Shown here piece by piece: positions 1 through 7,804 of a stretch of DNA of 64,000 bases. The position numbers and the translations under genes were made by a program. The stretch is from positions 1,426,001 through 1,490,000 of the forward strand of contig CP073746.1 in NCBI GenBank assembly GCA_024397995.1, read 5' to 3'. Source of the DNA: a bacterium SCSIO 12827 (lineage in GTDB: Bacteria; Pseudomonadota; Alphaproteobacteria; Rhodospirillales; Casp-alpha2). The notes under the pieces are model-generated. The model was not told where the DNA came from. It did not search any database and worked only from the letters and a program-made list of their open reading frames with translations. How positions within the stretch are numbered: the first letter of the stretch is position 1; the number at the start of each line of letters is the position of its first letter.

Positions 1-341
1 GACAGGCCGGCGACGATCGGACCCGGGGCCATCCATTCCGTATGGCCGTCGGGTGCCGTGCGTTGAAGCATCGCCTGCCGGATCACGGTCCAGGCCGGCA
101 GCAGGTGGACCAGGGCGAATACCCCGGCCACCAGCACGCCGCCCAAAGCCGTTGCCGCGACGAAACCGCTGAGCGTCGCCACCGTGCCCGCCGTCGCGCC
201 GAAGGCGAAACCGGCCATATAGATGGGCAGGGCGGCAACATAGAACAGCAACAACCCACGGGGGGCGCCGTTCAGGGCCGGCATGGCCGCCACCAGGCTT
301 AAAAGACCTGCACAGATGGCGATCAGAAACGATTTCGGCAT
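1..341 (-). CDS. DUF2232 family membrane protein (partial, C-terminus outside window)
   Basis: Reading leftward from an ATG at 341 gives an open frame to the window edge, beginning MPKSFLIAICAGLLSLVAAM. The visible ~113 residues are strongly hydrophobic: about three membrane segments with Gly/Ala-rich stretches and short charged loops. Position supports the family: in many alphaproteobacteria a DUF2232 integral membrane protein lies between rpsR and rplI, and here the gene follows rpsR by 52 bp on the same strand. The biochemical role of the family is unknown. The C-terminus, and the rplI gene expected next, are not in the window. Family assignment is from hydropathy plus gene order, not from a diagnostic motif. 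Confidence 0.75.
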   Translation of the reverse strand, partial: MPKSFLIAICAGLLSLVAAMPALNGAPRGLLLFYVAALPIYMAGFAFGATAGTVATLSGFVAATALGGVLVAGVFALVHLLPAWTVIRQAMLQRTAPDGHTEWMAPGPIVAGL

Positions 342-360
342 CGGCTTAAGTATCCCTGTT

Positions 361-386
361 CCGTGCCCCGTTTCCGCGGGGCACGG
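361..386 (-). other. Intercistronic hairpin between rpsR and the DUF2232 gene
   Basis: A perfect 10-bp inverted repeat (CCGTGCCCCG / CGGGGCACGG, 6-nt loop) fills the short gap between the rpsR stop and the DUF2232 start. No U-tract follows on the minus strand, so it is more likely an mRNA-stabilising or processing stem, or a partial attenuator, than a full terminator. Either would let the ribosomal protein genes be expressed more strongly than the membrane protein gene. Confidence 0.55.
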
Positions 387-393
387 TTAGCAG

Positions 394-654
394 TTACTTC
401 ACCACGTAGGGAAGCAAGGCAAGGAAGCGGGCTTGTTTGATGGCTTTGGCAAGTTCACGCTGTTTCTTGTTGGAAACGGCAGTGATACGCGAGGGGACGA
501 TCTTTCCGCGTTCGGAAATAAAGCGGCCCAGCAGGCGCGTGTCCTTGTAATCGATCTTCGGACCATTCGGCCCGGCGAACGGGCAGCTTTTACGGCGCCG
601 ATTGAAGACCGGGCGGGCGCTACGGCCGGCCGGCTTTCCGGTTTCTTCACTCAT
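394..654 (-). CDS. rpsR: 30S ribosomal protein S18
   Basis: An 86-residue basic protein with the S18 signature: the KSCPFAG segment near residue 23, [19 protein letters not shown] in the middle, and the R[20 protein letters not shown] core before the C-terminus. It binds the central domain of 16S rRNA as a heterodimer with S6. Its ATG overlaps the rpsF TGA by 4 bp (651-654), giving translational coupling to its binding partner. Length is normal for alphaproteobacterial S18. Confidence 0.98.
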   Translation of the reverse strand: MSEETGKPAGRSARPVFNRRRKSCPFAGPNGPKIDYKDTRLLGRFISERGKIVPSRITAVSNKKQRELAKAIKQARFLALLPYVVK

Positions 655-1100
655 GCGTCGTCTCCTTTGTCGCGATTGCGACCGGAGTCGCCACCATCGG
701 AATCAGGGCGCGGGCCACGGTCGGGGCGGTCGCCCCGGTCAGGGCGCGGGCCCCGGCGCGGACGTTCGTCGCCGCGGTCCTTGTTCTGGATGATCACGGA
801 CGGACCTTCTTCAAGTTCGTCGACGCGCAGGGTCATGTGACGCATGACGTCTTCGTTGATCCGCATCTGGCGCTCCATCTCGGCGACGGCATTGGCCGGC
901 GCGTCGATGTTCATGAGCATGTAGTGGCCCTTGCGGTTCTTCTTGATCCGGTATGCGAGGTTGCGCAGCCCCCAGTATTCTTTCTTCTGGATGCTGCCGC
1001 CGCCGCCGGCGATGGCTTTTTCGAAGGTTTCTACCAGACCGTCGACCTGTGCGGACGAAATGTCGGGTCGCGCGATGAACACGCTTTCGTAATAAGGCAT
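651..1100 (-). CDS. rpsF: 30S ribosomal protein S6 with acidic/basic C-terminal tail
   Basis: A 149-residue protein starting [15 protein letters not shown], the standard S6 N-terminus. The ferredoxin-like S6 fold spans roughly residues 1-95 and includes the [17 protein letters not shown] segment. After residue ~105 comes a low-complexity tail rich in Arg, Gly, Asp and Pro ([12 protein letters not shown]-type units), as often seen in alphaproteobacterial S6 and presumably disordered. S6 pairs with S18 on the 16S rRNA platform. The gene heads the rpsF-rpsR-DUF2232 operon. A sigma70-type promoter lies about 100 bp upstream, and the intervening leader may carry an S6:S18 autoregulatory site. Confidence 0.98.
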   Translation of the reverse strand: MPYYESVFIARPDISSAQVDGLVETFEKAIAGGGGSIQKKEYWGLRNLAYRIKKNRKGHYMLMNIDAPANAVAEMERQMRINEDVMRHMTLRVDELEEGPSVIIQNKDRGDERPRRGPRPDRGDRPDRGPRPDSDGGDSGRNRDKGDDA

Positions 1101-1204
1101 ATAAGCTCCCTTTGGCTTGTCTCAGCCCCCACCCTGGGGACATAGCCGGTCATCAGAGTTTCCTGACCGACAAGGAGGTCGGGGAATTTGCCCCGAGGCG
1201 GCGC
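1101..1204 (-). promoter_or_regulatory. Candidate S6:S18-binding leader of rpsF mRNA
   Basis: The roughly 100-nt 5' leader of rpsF contains a short hairpin (CCGAC / GTCGG with a CTCCTT loop) followed by ACCGGCTA and a G/C-rich stretch before the ribosome binding site. Known S6:S18 leader elements of bacteria use a stem with a CCG-containing bulge mimicking the 16S rRNA binding site. The ACCG here is suggestive only. I did not fold the leader or align it to the family model. Confidence 0.3.
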
Positions 1205-1232
1205 ACTATACACATTCCCGGAACCGGCGCAA
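1205..1232 (-). promoter_or_regulatory. Promoter of the rpsF operon
   Basis: Reading the minus strand, TTGCGC (1232-1227) is followed after 16 bp by TATAGT (1210-1205). The -10 is close to consensus, and the position about 105 bp upstream of the rpsF start suits a leader-bearing ribosomal protein operon. Confidence 0.6.
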
Positions 1233-1274
1233 GCGCGCAGAATTCTTGGATTTAGGTGTCAATGAAGGGAGGGA

Positions 1275-1793
1275 TCAGCCCTCCTTTTTCGTCAACTGTG
1301 CCGCCTTTGCGTTCAGCCATTGGAACACGCCGAGGCCCAGGGTGATGACGACGGCGGTCAACAGCAGGTACACCGGATAGATCAGGCGCGGAATATCGTT
1401 GTCCTTGATCGAGCCGAAGATCAGCACGATGGCCTCCAGGCTGATGGCGATGGTGATGATGGTGAAGAACTTTGTCAGCGTCGCCCGGGCTTCCGATGCG
1501 GCGCCCAATTCCCGGTTGCGGAACACCTCTTCGTCCAGCAGGTACTTCGACACGTCGATGACCGCCAACCCCAGAACCGACAGGGCGACGCCGTCCAGCA
1601 GGGGCGTGATGATGCCCGTACCGGCATGGAACGCTTTCCAGATCTCGCCAAGGCCATAACCGACAATGCCGATTGAAATTCCCAGCAGGATCAGGGCGAC
1701 AATGAAATAGATCATTTTTCCGCACATCACGGAAATCCGCACCTGGGCGTCCTCGACGTCGTAACCCTTGGTTTCCTGGGCTTCGTCAGTCAC
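1275..1793 (-). CDS. Four-TM membrane protein of unknown function
   Basis: A 172-residue protein starting at a GTG (1793) with AAGGA about 9 bp upstream. Four hydrophobic segments are evident: about residues 26-48, 60-82, 107-128 and 138-158. Charged termini include a C-terminal NAKAAQLTKKEG tail. The central DVSKYLLDEEVF segment and the TLTKFFTIITIAISLEAIVLIF segment look conserved-family-like, but I do not recognise the family. It is a monocistronic minus-strand gene between the rpsF operon and the divergent fab operon. A hairpin over its stop codon (GGAGGG / CCCTCC) has its T-run on the plus strand, so it would terminate transcription coming from the opposite direction rather than this gene. 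Confidence 0.7.
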   Translation of the reverse strand: MTDEAQETKGYDVEDAQVRISVMCGKMIYFIVALILLGISIGIVGYGLGEIWKAFHAGTGIITPLLDGVALSVLGLAVIDVSKYLLDEEVFRNRELGAASEARATLTKFFTIITIAISLEAIVLIFGSIKDNDIPRLIYPVYLLLTAVVITLGLGVFQWLNAKAAQLTKKEG

Positions 1794-1917
1794 GTTCGGG
1801 GTTCCTTATCGATTGGTAGATTTCAGAGCATCTGATATCTTATTCAGTAATTTCAATATTTTAAAGCCGTGGGCGGTGATGTGACCGCGGTGGGGATGGG
1901 GGCGCGACCGTGTGCCC

Positions 1918-1946
1918 TTGACAGGCCGGGGGCGGGGCGGCAATAC
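1918..1946 (+). promoter_or_regulatory. Possible promoter of the fab operon
   Basis: A perfect TTGACA (1918-1923) is followed after 17 bp by CAATAC (1941-1946), 40 bp upstream of the fabD ATG. The -35 is ideal but the -10 is poor and the spacer is very G-rich, so the call is tentative. Confidence 0.35.
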
Positions 1947-1985
1947 CTCTCGCCCCAATTCAACGAAGGGAGCACAGTCGCTTTC

Positions 1986-2945
1986 ATGGCACGCGCACTG
2001 ATTTTTCCGGGGCAGGGGTCCCAGACCGTCGGCATGGGCAAGGACATCCATGATGCCTTCGCCGCCGCCCGCGAGGTCCACCAGGAAGTGGACGAAACCC
2101 TGAAACAAAAGCTTTCCAAGATCATGTTCGAGGGACCGGAGGACGAATTGACCCTGACGGCCAACGCCCAGCCCGCGATCATGACCGCGAGCCTGGCCGT
2201 CCTCGCCGTGCTGAAATCCGAAGGCGGGTTCGACCTGAAGGCGCAGGCCGGTTTCGTCGCCGGCCATTCGCTCGGCGAATATTCGGCCCTGGCCGCTGCC
2301 GGGACGTTCACTCTGGCTGATACGGCGCGGCTGCTTAAGACGCGCGGTACGGAAATGCAGAAGGCCGTGCCCGTGGGGCAGGGCGCCATGGCGGCGCTCA
2401 TGGGTCTGGAAATGGACGCGGTCGAAAAGGTCTGCGCCGATGCCATGGCCGCCCCCGGCGCCATGGAGGGCGAGGTCTGTCAGGCCGGCAATGACAACGC
2501 GCCGGGCCAGATCGTGATTTCCGGTTCCACCGCCGCGGTCGAGCGAGCCTGCGAACTGGCCAAGGAAGCCGGCGCCAAGCGGGCGGTTCTGCTGCCCGTG
2601 TCAGCCCCTTTCCATTGCGCCCTGATGCAACCCGCCGCCAATGCCATGGATGAGGCTCTGGGGGCGGTGCAGATCAACGCCCCGGCCGTGCCGGTGATGG
2701 CCAATGTCACCGCCGCCCCGGTCGAGGACCCAGGCGAGATCAAGCGCCTTCTGGTCGAACAGGTGACCGGAATGGTGCGATGGCGTGATTGCGTCACGCA
2801 GTTGAAGGCCCAAGGCATTGATACCCTGGTCGAAGTCGGCTCGGGCAAGATTCTGGCCGGCCTGGCGCGCCGCATCGACCGCGAGATCACCGTGCAGAAT
2901 GTCGGCACGCCGGACGAGGTCGAGGCATTCCTGGCCTCGCTGTGA
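1986..2945 (+). CDS. fabD: Malonyl-CoA:ACP transacylase
   Basis: A 319-residue FabD. It transfers malonate from CoA to ACP, loading the extender for type II fatty acid synthesis. The N-terminus MARALIFPGQGSQ is the classic FabD start, so I place the start at 1986 rather than at an in-frame ATG at 1869, whose extra residues resemble no FabD. The nucleophile is Ser95 in GHSLGEYSAL, and the partner His lies in APFHCALM near residue 209. The VEVGSGKILAGLARR segment near the C-terminus is also typical. It leads the order fabD-fabG-acpP-fabF-mltG, all on the plus strand and functionally one pathway. Confidence 0.96.
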   Translation: MARALIFPGQGSQTVGMGKDIHDAFAAAREVHQEVDETLKQKLSKIMFEGPEDELTLTANAQPAIMTASLAVLAVLKSEGGFDLKAQAGFVAGHSLGEYSALAAAGTFTLADTARLLKTRGTEMQKAVPVGQGAMAALMGLEMDAVEKVCADAMAAPGAMEGEVCQAGNDNAPGQIVISGSTAAVERACELAKEAGAKRAVLLPVSAPFHCALMQPAANAMDEALGAVQINAPAVPVMANVTAAPVEDPGEIKRLLVEQVTGMVRWRDCVTQLKAQGIDTLVEVGSGKILAGLARRIDREITVQNVGTPDEVEAFLASL

Positions 2946-2987
2946 CGCAGGCTGAGCTGTATAATTAAAGGGATAGAGGAAACCGCG

Positions 2988-3725
2988 ATGTTCGATCTTA
3001 CGGGAAAAACCGCCCTGGTCACCGGGGCCTCGGGTGGCATCGGCGGGGCCATCGCCCGCGCCCTGCACGGTGCGGGGGCCACGGTCGGCTTGTCGGGCCG
3101 CCGGGTTGATGCGCTGGAACCCTTGGCCAAGGAACTGGGAGATCGCGCCCATGTCCTGCCCGCCGACCTGTCGTCGGCCGAGGGCACGGACAAACTGGTC
3201 GCCGACGCCGAATCGGCCATGGGCGGCATCGACATTCTGATCAACAACGCCGGCCTGACCCGCGATACCCTTATGTTGCGCATGAAGGACGAGGACTGGC
3301 AGGAGGTCATCGACGTCAACCTGACCGCCGCCTTCCGCCTGTCACGGGCGGTTCTGCGCGGGATGATGAAGAAGCGCCTGGGCCGAATCATCGGCATCAC
3401 CTCCATCGTCGGGGTCACCGGCAACGCTGGGCAGGTCAATTACGCGGCGTCCAAGGCCGGCATGATCGGCATGTCCAAGTCGCTTGCCCAGGAAGTGGCG
3501 GCGCGCGGCGTTACGGTCAACTGCATCGCCCCAGGCTTCATCCAGACGGCGATGACCGATGACCTGACCGACGCCCAGAAAGAGGCTATCATGGGGAGTA
3601 TTCCCGCGGGACGCATGGGGACCTCGGAAGAGATCGCCGCCGCGGCGCTATACTTGTCGAGTGACGAAGCCGCCTACGTGACGGGCCAGACAATCCACGT
3701 CAACGGCGGTATGGCCATGATCTAG
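2988..3725 (+). CDS. fabG: 3-oxoacyl-ACP reductase
   Basis: A 245-residue SDR that reduces 3-oxoacyl-ACP with NADPH in the fatty acid elongation cycle. The cofactor motif TGASGGIG spans residues 12-19 and the NNAG motif is near 86-89. The catalytic triad Ser139, Tyr152 and Lys156 is intact (NYAASKAG). The C-terminus VTGQTIHVNGGMAMI is typical of FabG. A GAGGA ribosome binding site precedes the ATG. It sits 42 bp after fabD and ahead of acpP, which distinguishes it from the two general SDRs further along the window. Confidence 0.96.
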   Translation: MFDLTGKTALVTGASGGIGGAIARALHGAGATVGLSGRRVDALEPLAKELGDRAHVLPADLSSAEGTDKLVADAESAMGGIDILINNAGLTRDTLMLRMKDEDWQEVIDVNLTAAFRLSRAVLRGMMKKRLGRIIGITSIVGVTGNAGQVNYAASKAGMIGMSKSLAQEVAARGVTVNCIAPGFIQTAMTDDLTDAQKEAIMGSIPAGRMGTSEEIAAAALYLSSDEAAYVTGQTIHVNGGMAMI

Positions 3726-3908
3726 GCCAAAATTCCGGTCCTTGCAGGGACGTGAACAATGGTATGTAGAGGTGGCTGGTCAAACGCGTTCGATATGTGA
3801 TAGGAAGCGGGCGAACTTGGTCCGGGACCCCCGAAATCCCGCCGCCACCGTCAGAATTTCAACCTTTATTTCCTGATCCATCAATAGGGAATCAACAGGG
3901 GAATCGAT

Positions 3909-4142
3909 ATGAGTGATGTTGCTGAACGCGTAAAGAAGATCGTCCATGACCACCTCGGTGTGGATGAAGCCAAAGTTGTTGAAAACGCGAGCTTTATCGA
4001 CGATCTGGGCGCGGACAGCCTCGACACGGTGGAGCTGGTCATGGCATTCGAGGAAGAGTTCGGTATCGAGATTCCCGATGACGCCGCCGAGAAGATCCTG
4101 ACCATCAAGGACGCCGTCACCTTCATCGAATCGCAGCAGTAA
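3909..4142 (+). CDS. acpP: Acyl carrier protein
   Basis: A 77-residue acidic protein with the conserved [18 protein letters not shown] helix. Ser37 in DSL is the site of 4'-phosphopantetheine attachment. It carries the growing acyl chain for FabG and FabF, which flank it. The 183-bp gap after fabG probably contains a separate promoter, as acpP is usually expressed far above its neighbours, but I could not pick a convincing -35/-10 pair. The hairpin that follows the stop could support differential expression. Confidence 0.98.
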   Translation: MSDVAERVKKIVHDHLGVDEAKVVENASFIDDLGADSLDTVELVMAFEEEFGIEIPDDAAEKILTIKDAVTFIESQQ

Positions 4143-4166
4143 TTCTGCTTGATTTCGTCCCACCTG

Positions 4167-4193
4167 CGCCCGTCCCCTTCGGGGGCCCGGGCG
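4167..4193 (+). other. Intercistronic C(UUCG)G hairpin between acpP and fabF
   Basis: CGCCCG-T-CCCC, the tetraloop TTCG, then GGGG-CC-CGGGCG form a very stable stem 25 bp after the acpP stop. There is no U-tract, so transcription can continue into fabF. Such a stem would protect the 3' end of a shorter acpP message or act as a partial attenuator. Confidence 0.55.
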
Positions 4194-4221
4194 TTCGTGC
4201 GGCCTGATGAGATAAGCGAAC

Positions 4222-5487
4222 ATGAGACGTGTCGTCGTAACCGGACTGGGTATCGTCAATTCCCTCGGCACGGGTGTCGACCTTAACTGGTCACGCCTGC
4301 TTGCCGGGCAATCCGGGATTCGTAAGTTCGAAGGTTACGAAGAATACGACCTGCCGGCCAAGATCGGCGGCACCGTGCCTGTGGGCGACGGGTCCGACGG
4401 TACCTTCAATGCCGAGGCCTGGGTCCCGACCAAGGACCAGCGCCGGATGGACACGTTCATCATTTACGGCATGGCCGCCGCCATTCAGGCGATCGAGGAT
4501 TCGGGCTGGAAGCCGGAAGCCGATGAGGACCGTTGGAAGACCGGCGTCCTGATTGGTTCGGGCATCGGTGGCCTGCCGGAAATCGCCGGCGGCGCCATCA
4601 CCGTGCACGAAGGCCGTGCCCGGCGTCTCAGCCCGTTCTTCATTCCGGCCAGCCTGATCAATCTGGTTTCCGGCCATGTCTCCATCCGCTATGGGCTCAA
4701 GGGTCCGAATCACGCGGTGGTCACGGCCTGCTCGACCGGGGCGCACGCCATCGGCGATGCGGCCCGCCTGATCATGTGGGAAGATGCCGACGTGATGGTT
4801 GCCGGCGGGGCCGAAGCGGCGATCTGCCCCTTGGGCGTCGCCGGGTTCTGCGCCGCGCGCGCGCTTTCCACGGGCTTCAACGATACCCCGGAAAAGGCGT
4901 CCCGACCTTGGGATCAGGACCGTGACGGCTTCGTCATGGGCGATGGTGCCGGTGTTGTCGTGCTTGAGGAACTGGAGCACGCAAAAAAGCGCGGTGCCAA
5001 GATTTACGCCGAAATCGTCGGCTACGGGATGTCGGGTGATGCCCACCACATCACCGCCCCGGCGGAAGACGGCGACGGTGCTTTCCGTTGCATGCAGGCG
5101 GCCCTCAAGCGGGCCGGCATGAACCCGGAAGACATCGATTACGTGAACGCCCATGGCACCTCGACGCCGCTTGGCGACGAGATCGAACTGGGCGCCATCA
5201 AGCGCGTGTTCGGCGATGCGATCAACGGTGTCTCCATGTCGTCGACCAAATCCGCGGTCGGCCATCTCCTGGGGGCTGCGGGTGCAGTCGAAGCGATCTA
5301 TTCGATCCTCGCCATGAACAACAGCATCGTCCCGCCGACCCTCAACCTGGACAATCCGTCGGAGGCCTGCAAGGGCGTCGATTTGGTGCCGCACACGCCC
5401 AAGGAACGCAAGGTGCGCGCGGCGCTTTCCAACTCCTTCGGTTTCGGCGGCACGAACGCTTCTTTGGTGTTCAAGGCCTACAACTGA
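4222..5487 (+). CDS. fabF: Beta-ketoacyl-ACP synthase II
   Basis: A 421-residue condensing enzyme that extends acyl-ACP with malonyl-ACP. The catalytic triad is visible: Cys170 in TACSTGAHAIGD, His311 in NAHGTSTPLGDE and His348 in SAVGHLLGAAGAVE. The C-terminal NSFGFGGTNASLVF is the standard KAS ending. Length matches FabF. It follows acpP in the usual alphaproteobacterial order and is 71 bp upstream of mltG. Confidence 0.97.
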   Translation: MRRVVVTGLGIVNSLGTGVDLNWSRLLAGQSGIRKFEGYEEYDLPAKIGGTVPVGDGSDGTFNAEAWVPTKDQRRMDTFIIYGMAAAIQAIEDSGWKPEADEDRWKTGVLIGSGIGGLPEIAGGAITVHEGRARRLSPFFIPASLINLVSGHVSIRYGLKGPNHAVVTACSTGAHAIGDAARLIMWEDADVMVAGGAEAAICPLGVAGFCAARALSTGFNDTPEKASRPWDQDRDGFVMGDGAGVVVLEELEHAKKRGAKIYAEIVGYGMSGDAHHITAPAEDGDGAFRCMQAALKRAGMNPEDIDYVNAHGTSTPLGDEIELGAIKRVFGDAINGVSMSSTKSAVGHLLGAAGAVEAIYSILAMNNSIVPPTLNLDNPSEACKGVDLVPHTPKERKVRAALSNSFGFGGTNASLVFKAYN

Positions 5488-5558
5488 TCCTTTTGATTTT
5501 CGCAAAAGCGTCACCGTGCGCCTTCCGGCGCGCTCGGGATTTGCGGTAGTCTGGCGGC

Positions 5559-6542
5559 ATGATCCGCAGACTTACCCTCGCCGTTCTGGTTCTTTGCGTG
5601 CTCGCCGCCGGGGCGGCCGGCGGCGGCTGGTTGTGGTTCAGCAAACAGATTTCCCGTGACGGACCCCATGCAATGGACGAGGTCGTGCTGATCCCGCCGG
5701 GCAGCCATATTCAGGCCATCGCAACGACGTTGGTTGATCGCGGAATTATTCGCTCAGACCTTTTGTTCCGCCTGGCCAGCCGCCTGGGCAAGGCCGACCG
5801 CGCCCTGAAATCCGGTGAATTCCGCATTCCCGCGCGGGCCAGCGTGACCGGCGTGCTCGACGTGCTGACCAGGGGGGAGACGGTGGCCCGCACGTTCACC
5901 ATTCCCGAAGGACTGACCGTGGCGGATGCTCTTGAGATTGTCGCCAAGGCAGAGGGCCTGATGGGGCCGCTACCGGCTCCACCGGACGAGGGCCGCCTGC
6001 TGCCGGAGACCTATCATTACGCCTATTACGACACCAAGGTGCAGGCCGTGCGCCGCATGGAACAGGCGATGGACGCAGCCCTGGCCAAGGCCTGGGCCGG
6101 GCGCGACGAGGGCCTGCCACTGAACAGCCCGGGGGAGGCCCTGGTTCTCGCTTCCATCGTCGAAAAGGAAACGGGTGTTAAGGCGGAGCGCGCGCGGGTC
6201 GCAGGCGTGTTCCTCAACCGTCTGAAGCGCGGCATGAAACTGCAGTCCGACCCGACGGTGATCTACGGCATTACGGAGGGCAAGGCGCCGCTCGGCCGGG
6301 ATCTGACCCGTGCCGATTTGGACGCGCCGACGCCCTGGAACACCTATGCCGTTCACGGCTTGCCGCCGACGCCGATCGCCAATCCGGGGCTGGCGGCGAT
6401 TGACGCCGTGCTGCACCCGGAGGCGACTAAGGATCTCTACTTCGTTGCCGACGGCACGGGTGGCCACGCTTTTGCGGAAACCCTCCAGGGGCACAACCGC
6501 AACGTCGCGAAATGGCGGAAGATACAGCGGAACGGAAAGTAG
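5559..6542 (+). CDS. mltG: Endolytic murein transglycosylase MltG (YceG family)
   Basis: A 327-residue protein with one N-terminal membrane anchor (about residues 5-27) and a periplasmic YceG domain. It cleaves nascent glycan strands and is thought to set their length. The catalytic Glu lies in the conserved ASIVEKETG segment, followed by VAGVFLNRL and the LQSDPTVIYG motif. The PWNTYAVHGLPPTPIANPG segment near the C-terminus is also diagnostic. Placement directly downstream of fabF is a well-known conserved arrangement. Confidence 0.95.
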   Translation: MIRRLTLAVLVLCVLAAGAAGGGWLWFSKQISRDGPHAMDEVVLIPPGSHIQAIATTLVDRGIIRSDLLFRLASRLGKADRALKSGEFRIPARASVTGVLDVLTRGETVARTFTIPEGLTVADALEIVAKAEGLMGPLPAPPDEGRLLPETYHYAYYDTKVQAVRRMEQAMDAALAKAWAGRDEGLPLNSPGEALVLASIVEKETGVKAERARVAGVFLNRLKRGMKLQSDPTVIYGITEGKAPLGRDLTRADLDAPTPWNTYAVHGLPPTPIANPGLAAIDAVLHPEATKDLYFVADGTGGHAFAETLQGHNRNVAKWRKIQRNGK

Positions 6543-6563
6543 GGGACCGGTCTAAAGCGGAGC

Positions 6564-6890
6564 TTATTTGACCTTTGAAAAAGCCGTCGGCTTCAGAATG
6601 ACGTTTTCCAAGGTTGCGACGATGGCGCCGTCTTTTTCCGTTTCGGCCCGTTTGGCGATCCATTCGGGGTCGCTTTGGAAGGCGGTCCACTTCTCATCAC
6701 GTTCAGCCAGGGATTCCCATTCCAACAGGTAATACAGGTCCTGGTTGGAGGGGCCGATTTCCGTTGTCCAGAATCCCGCCTGACGAATCCCGTGCCGTTC
6801 CCAGATCGCCAAAGTGATGGTGTCGAAACGCTTCAGCAACGCGGGCAGGCGTCCCGGAACGCAGTGATAAATTCTCAGTTCGTGGATCAT
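6564..6890 (-). CDS. NIPSNAP family protein
   Basis: A 108-residue protein beginning MIHELRIYHCVPGRLPALLKRF, the usual opening of the bacterial NIPSNAP domain, a dimeric alpha/beta-barrel (ferredoxin-like) fold. The middle has the LYYLLEWESLAERDEKW segment typical of the family. The molecular function of bacterial members is unsettled. The start at 6890 has a good AAAGGAG ribosome binding site. It converges on mltG and is followed upstream by an SDR gene on the same strand, so the two may be co-transcribed. Confidence 0.85.
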   Translation of the reverse strand: MIHELRIYHCVPGRLPALLKRFDTITLAIWERHGIRQAGFWTTEIGPSNQDLYYLLEWESLAERDEKWTAFQSDPEWIAKRAETEKDGAIVATLENVILKPTAFSKVK

Positions 6891-6959
6891 GTCGGCTCCT
6901 TTTTTTGTCGGTGCGGAATACTATTTCGGTCTGCGGCAGTTGCCCACCATTTCGATGAC

Positions 6960-7724
6960 CTATTCCTTGCCGCCGTTGATGGTCAGGATGGTGCCCGAGG
7001 TATAGGCCGACAGCGGACTGGCGAAGAAAGCGGCCGTATGGGCGACTTCTTCCGGCAAACCGGCGCGACCGAAGGGCAGAGACTTGTGCAATTCGGGCCA
7101 GCGTTCGGGGTCGCCGAACTGAGCCTCGGCCTTGGTGCGGGCCAGCATGATCGCGCGTTCGGTCAGGATCGCCCCCGGGTTGATGCCGATCACGCGGATG
7201 CCGTCGCCGTGGGCGCCATGGGCCAAGGCCTTGGTGAAGCCCATCAGGGCTGCGTTGCCCGCCGCCCCCGCGATGTAGCCGGGTGGATGGCTTTCGCCCG
7301 CATGGCCGATGATGTTGACGATGACGCCCGATTTGCGCGCCGCCATGGTGGGATAGATTTCCCGGCACATGGAAATGAAGCCGTAAACCTTCAGATCCCA
7401 GGCCTTGCGCCAGGTTGCGTCGTCGACTTCGGCCAGGGTGCCCGGCGGAATGGCGCCCGCGTTGTTGACCAGAATGTCGATCTCGCCGACTTGGGTGACG
7501 ACGGATTTGACCGCGGAATCACGCGACAGGTCGGCGGCGATGGTCTCGACATTCACCTGGTTCTTGGCGCGGATGGCCTGGGCCGTGTCCTCAAGGGCCT
7601 GGGCATCGCGGGCGACCAGGATCAGGTCGCATCCTTCCTGGGCCAGAACCTCGGCCACGGCCTTGCCGATGCCCTTGCTGCCACCGGTGACCAGGGCGCG
7701 CTTGCCCGCAATCTGTAAATCCAT
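6960..7724 (-). CDS. SDR-fold protein with non-canonical active site
   Basis: A 254-residue protein with a classical SDR scaffold: TGGSKGIG cofactor motif at about residues 14-21, NNAG near 90, and a C-terminal TSGTILTINGGKE. The expected catalytic tetrad is not recognisable. The usual Asn position reads DLKVYGF, the Ser position reads VNIIGHAG, and the Tyr-x-x-x-Lys segment reads GYIAGAAGNAALMGFTKAL, with Asn where Lys should be. This looks like a distinct SDR subfamily rather than a decayed gene, since the frame and fold motifs are intact. Substrate unknown. The ATG at 7724 has a GGAGGA site upstream. Possibly co-transcribed with the NIPSNAP gene. Confidence 0.85.
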   Translation of the reverse strand: MDLQIAGKRALVTGGSKGIGKAVAEVLAQEGCDLILVARDAQALEDTAQAIRAKNQVNVETIAADLSRDSAVKSVVTQVGEIDILVNNAGAIPPGTLAEVDDATWRKAWDLKVYGFISMCREIYPTMAARKSGVIVNIIGHAGESHPPGYIAGAAGNAALMGFTKALAHGAHGDGIRVIGINPGAILTERAIMLARTKAEAQFGDPERWPELHKSLPFGRAGLPEEVAHTAAFFASPLSAYTSGTILTINGGKE

Positions 7725-7804
7725 GGATGTTCCTCCCAGAACAGGACGTGGTGTCTGATTGCAGGGAACGGCAGGTAAGGGCAGCGGTCAAGCCGCCGTC
7801 AGCA

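Noticed and set aside
651-790. Repetitive CGGGGC-type DNA at the end of rpsF as a DNA repeat element
   Set aside because: It is simply the coding sequence of the Arg/Asp/Gly/Pro-rich tail of S6.
1266-1286. GGAGGG/CCCTCC hairpin as terminator of the four-TM gene
   Set aside because: Its T-run is on the plus strand, so it does not fit termination of the minus-strand gene; no plus-strand gene feeds into it.
1869-1985. N-terminal extension of fabD
   Set aside because: Residues before MARALIFPGQGSQ do not resemble FabD and cover the probable promoter.
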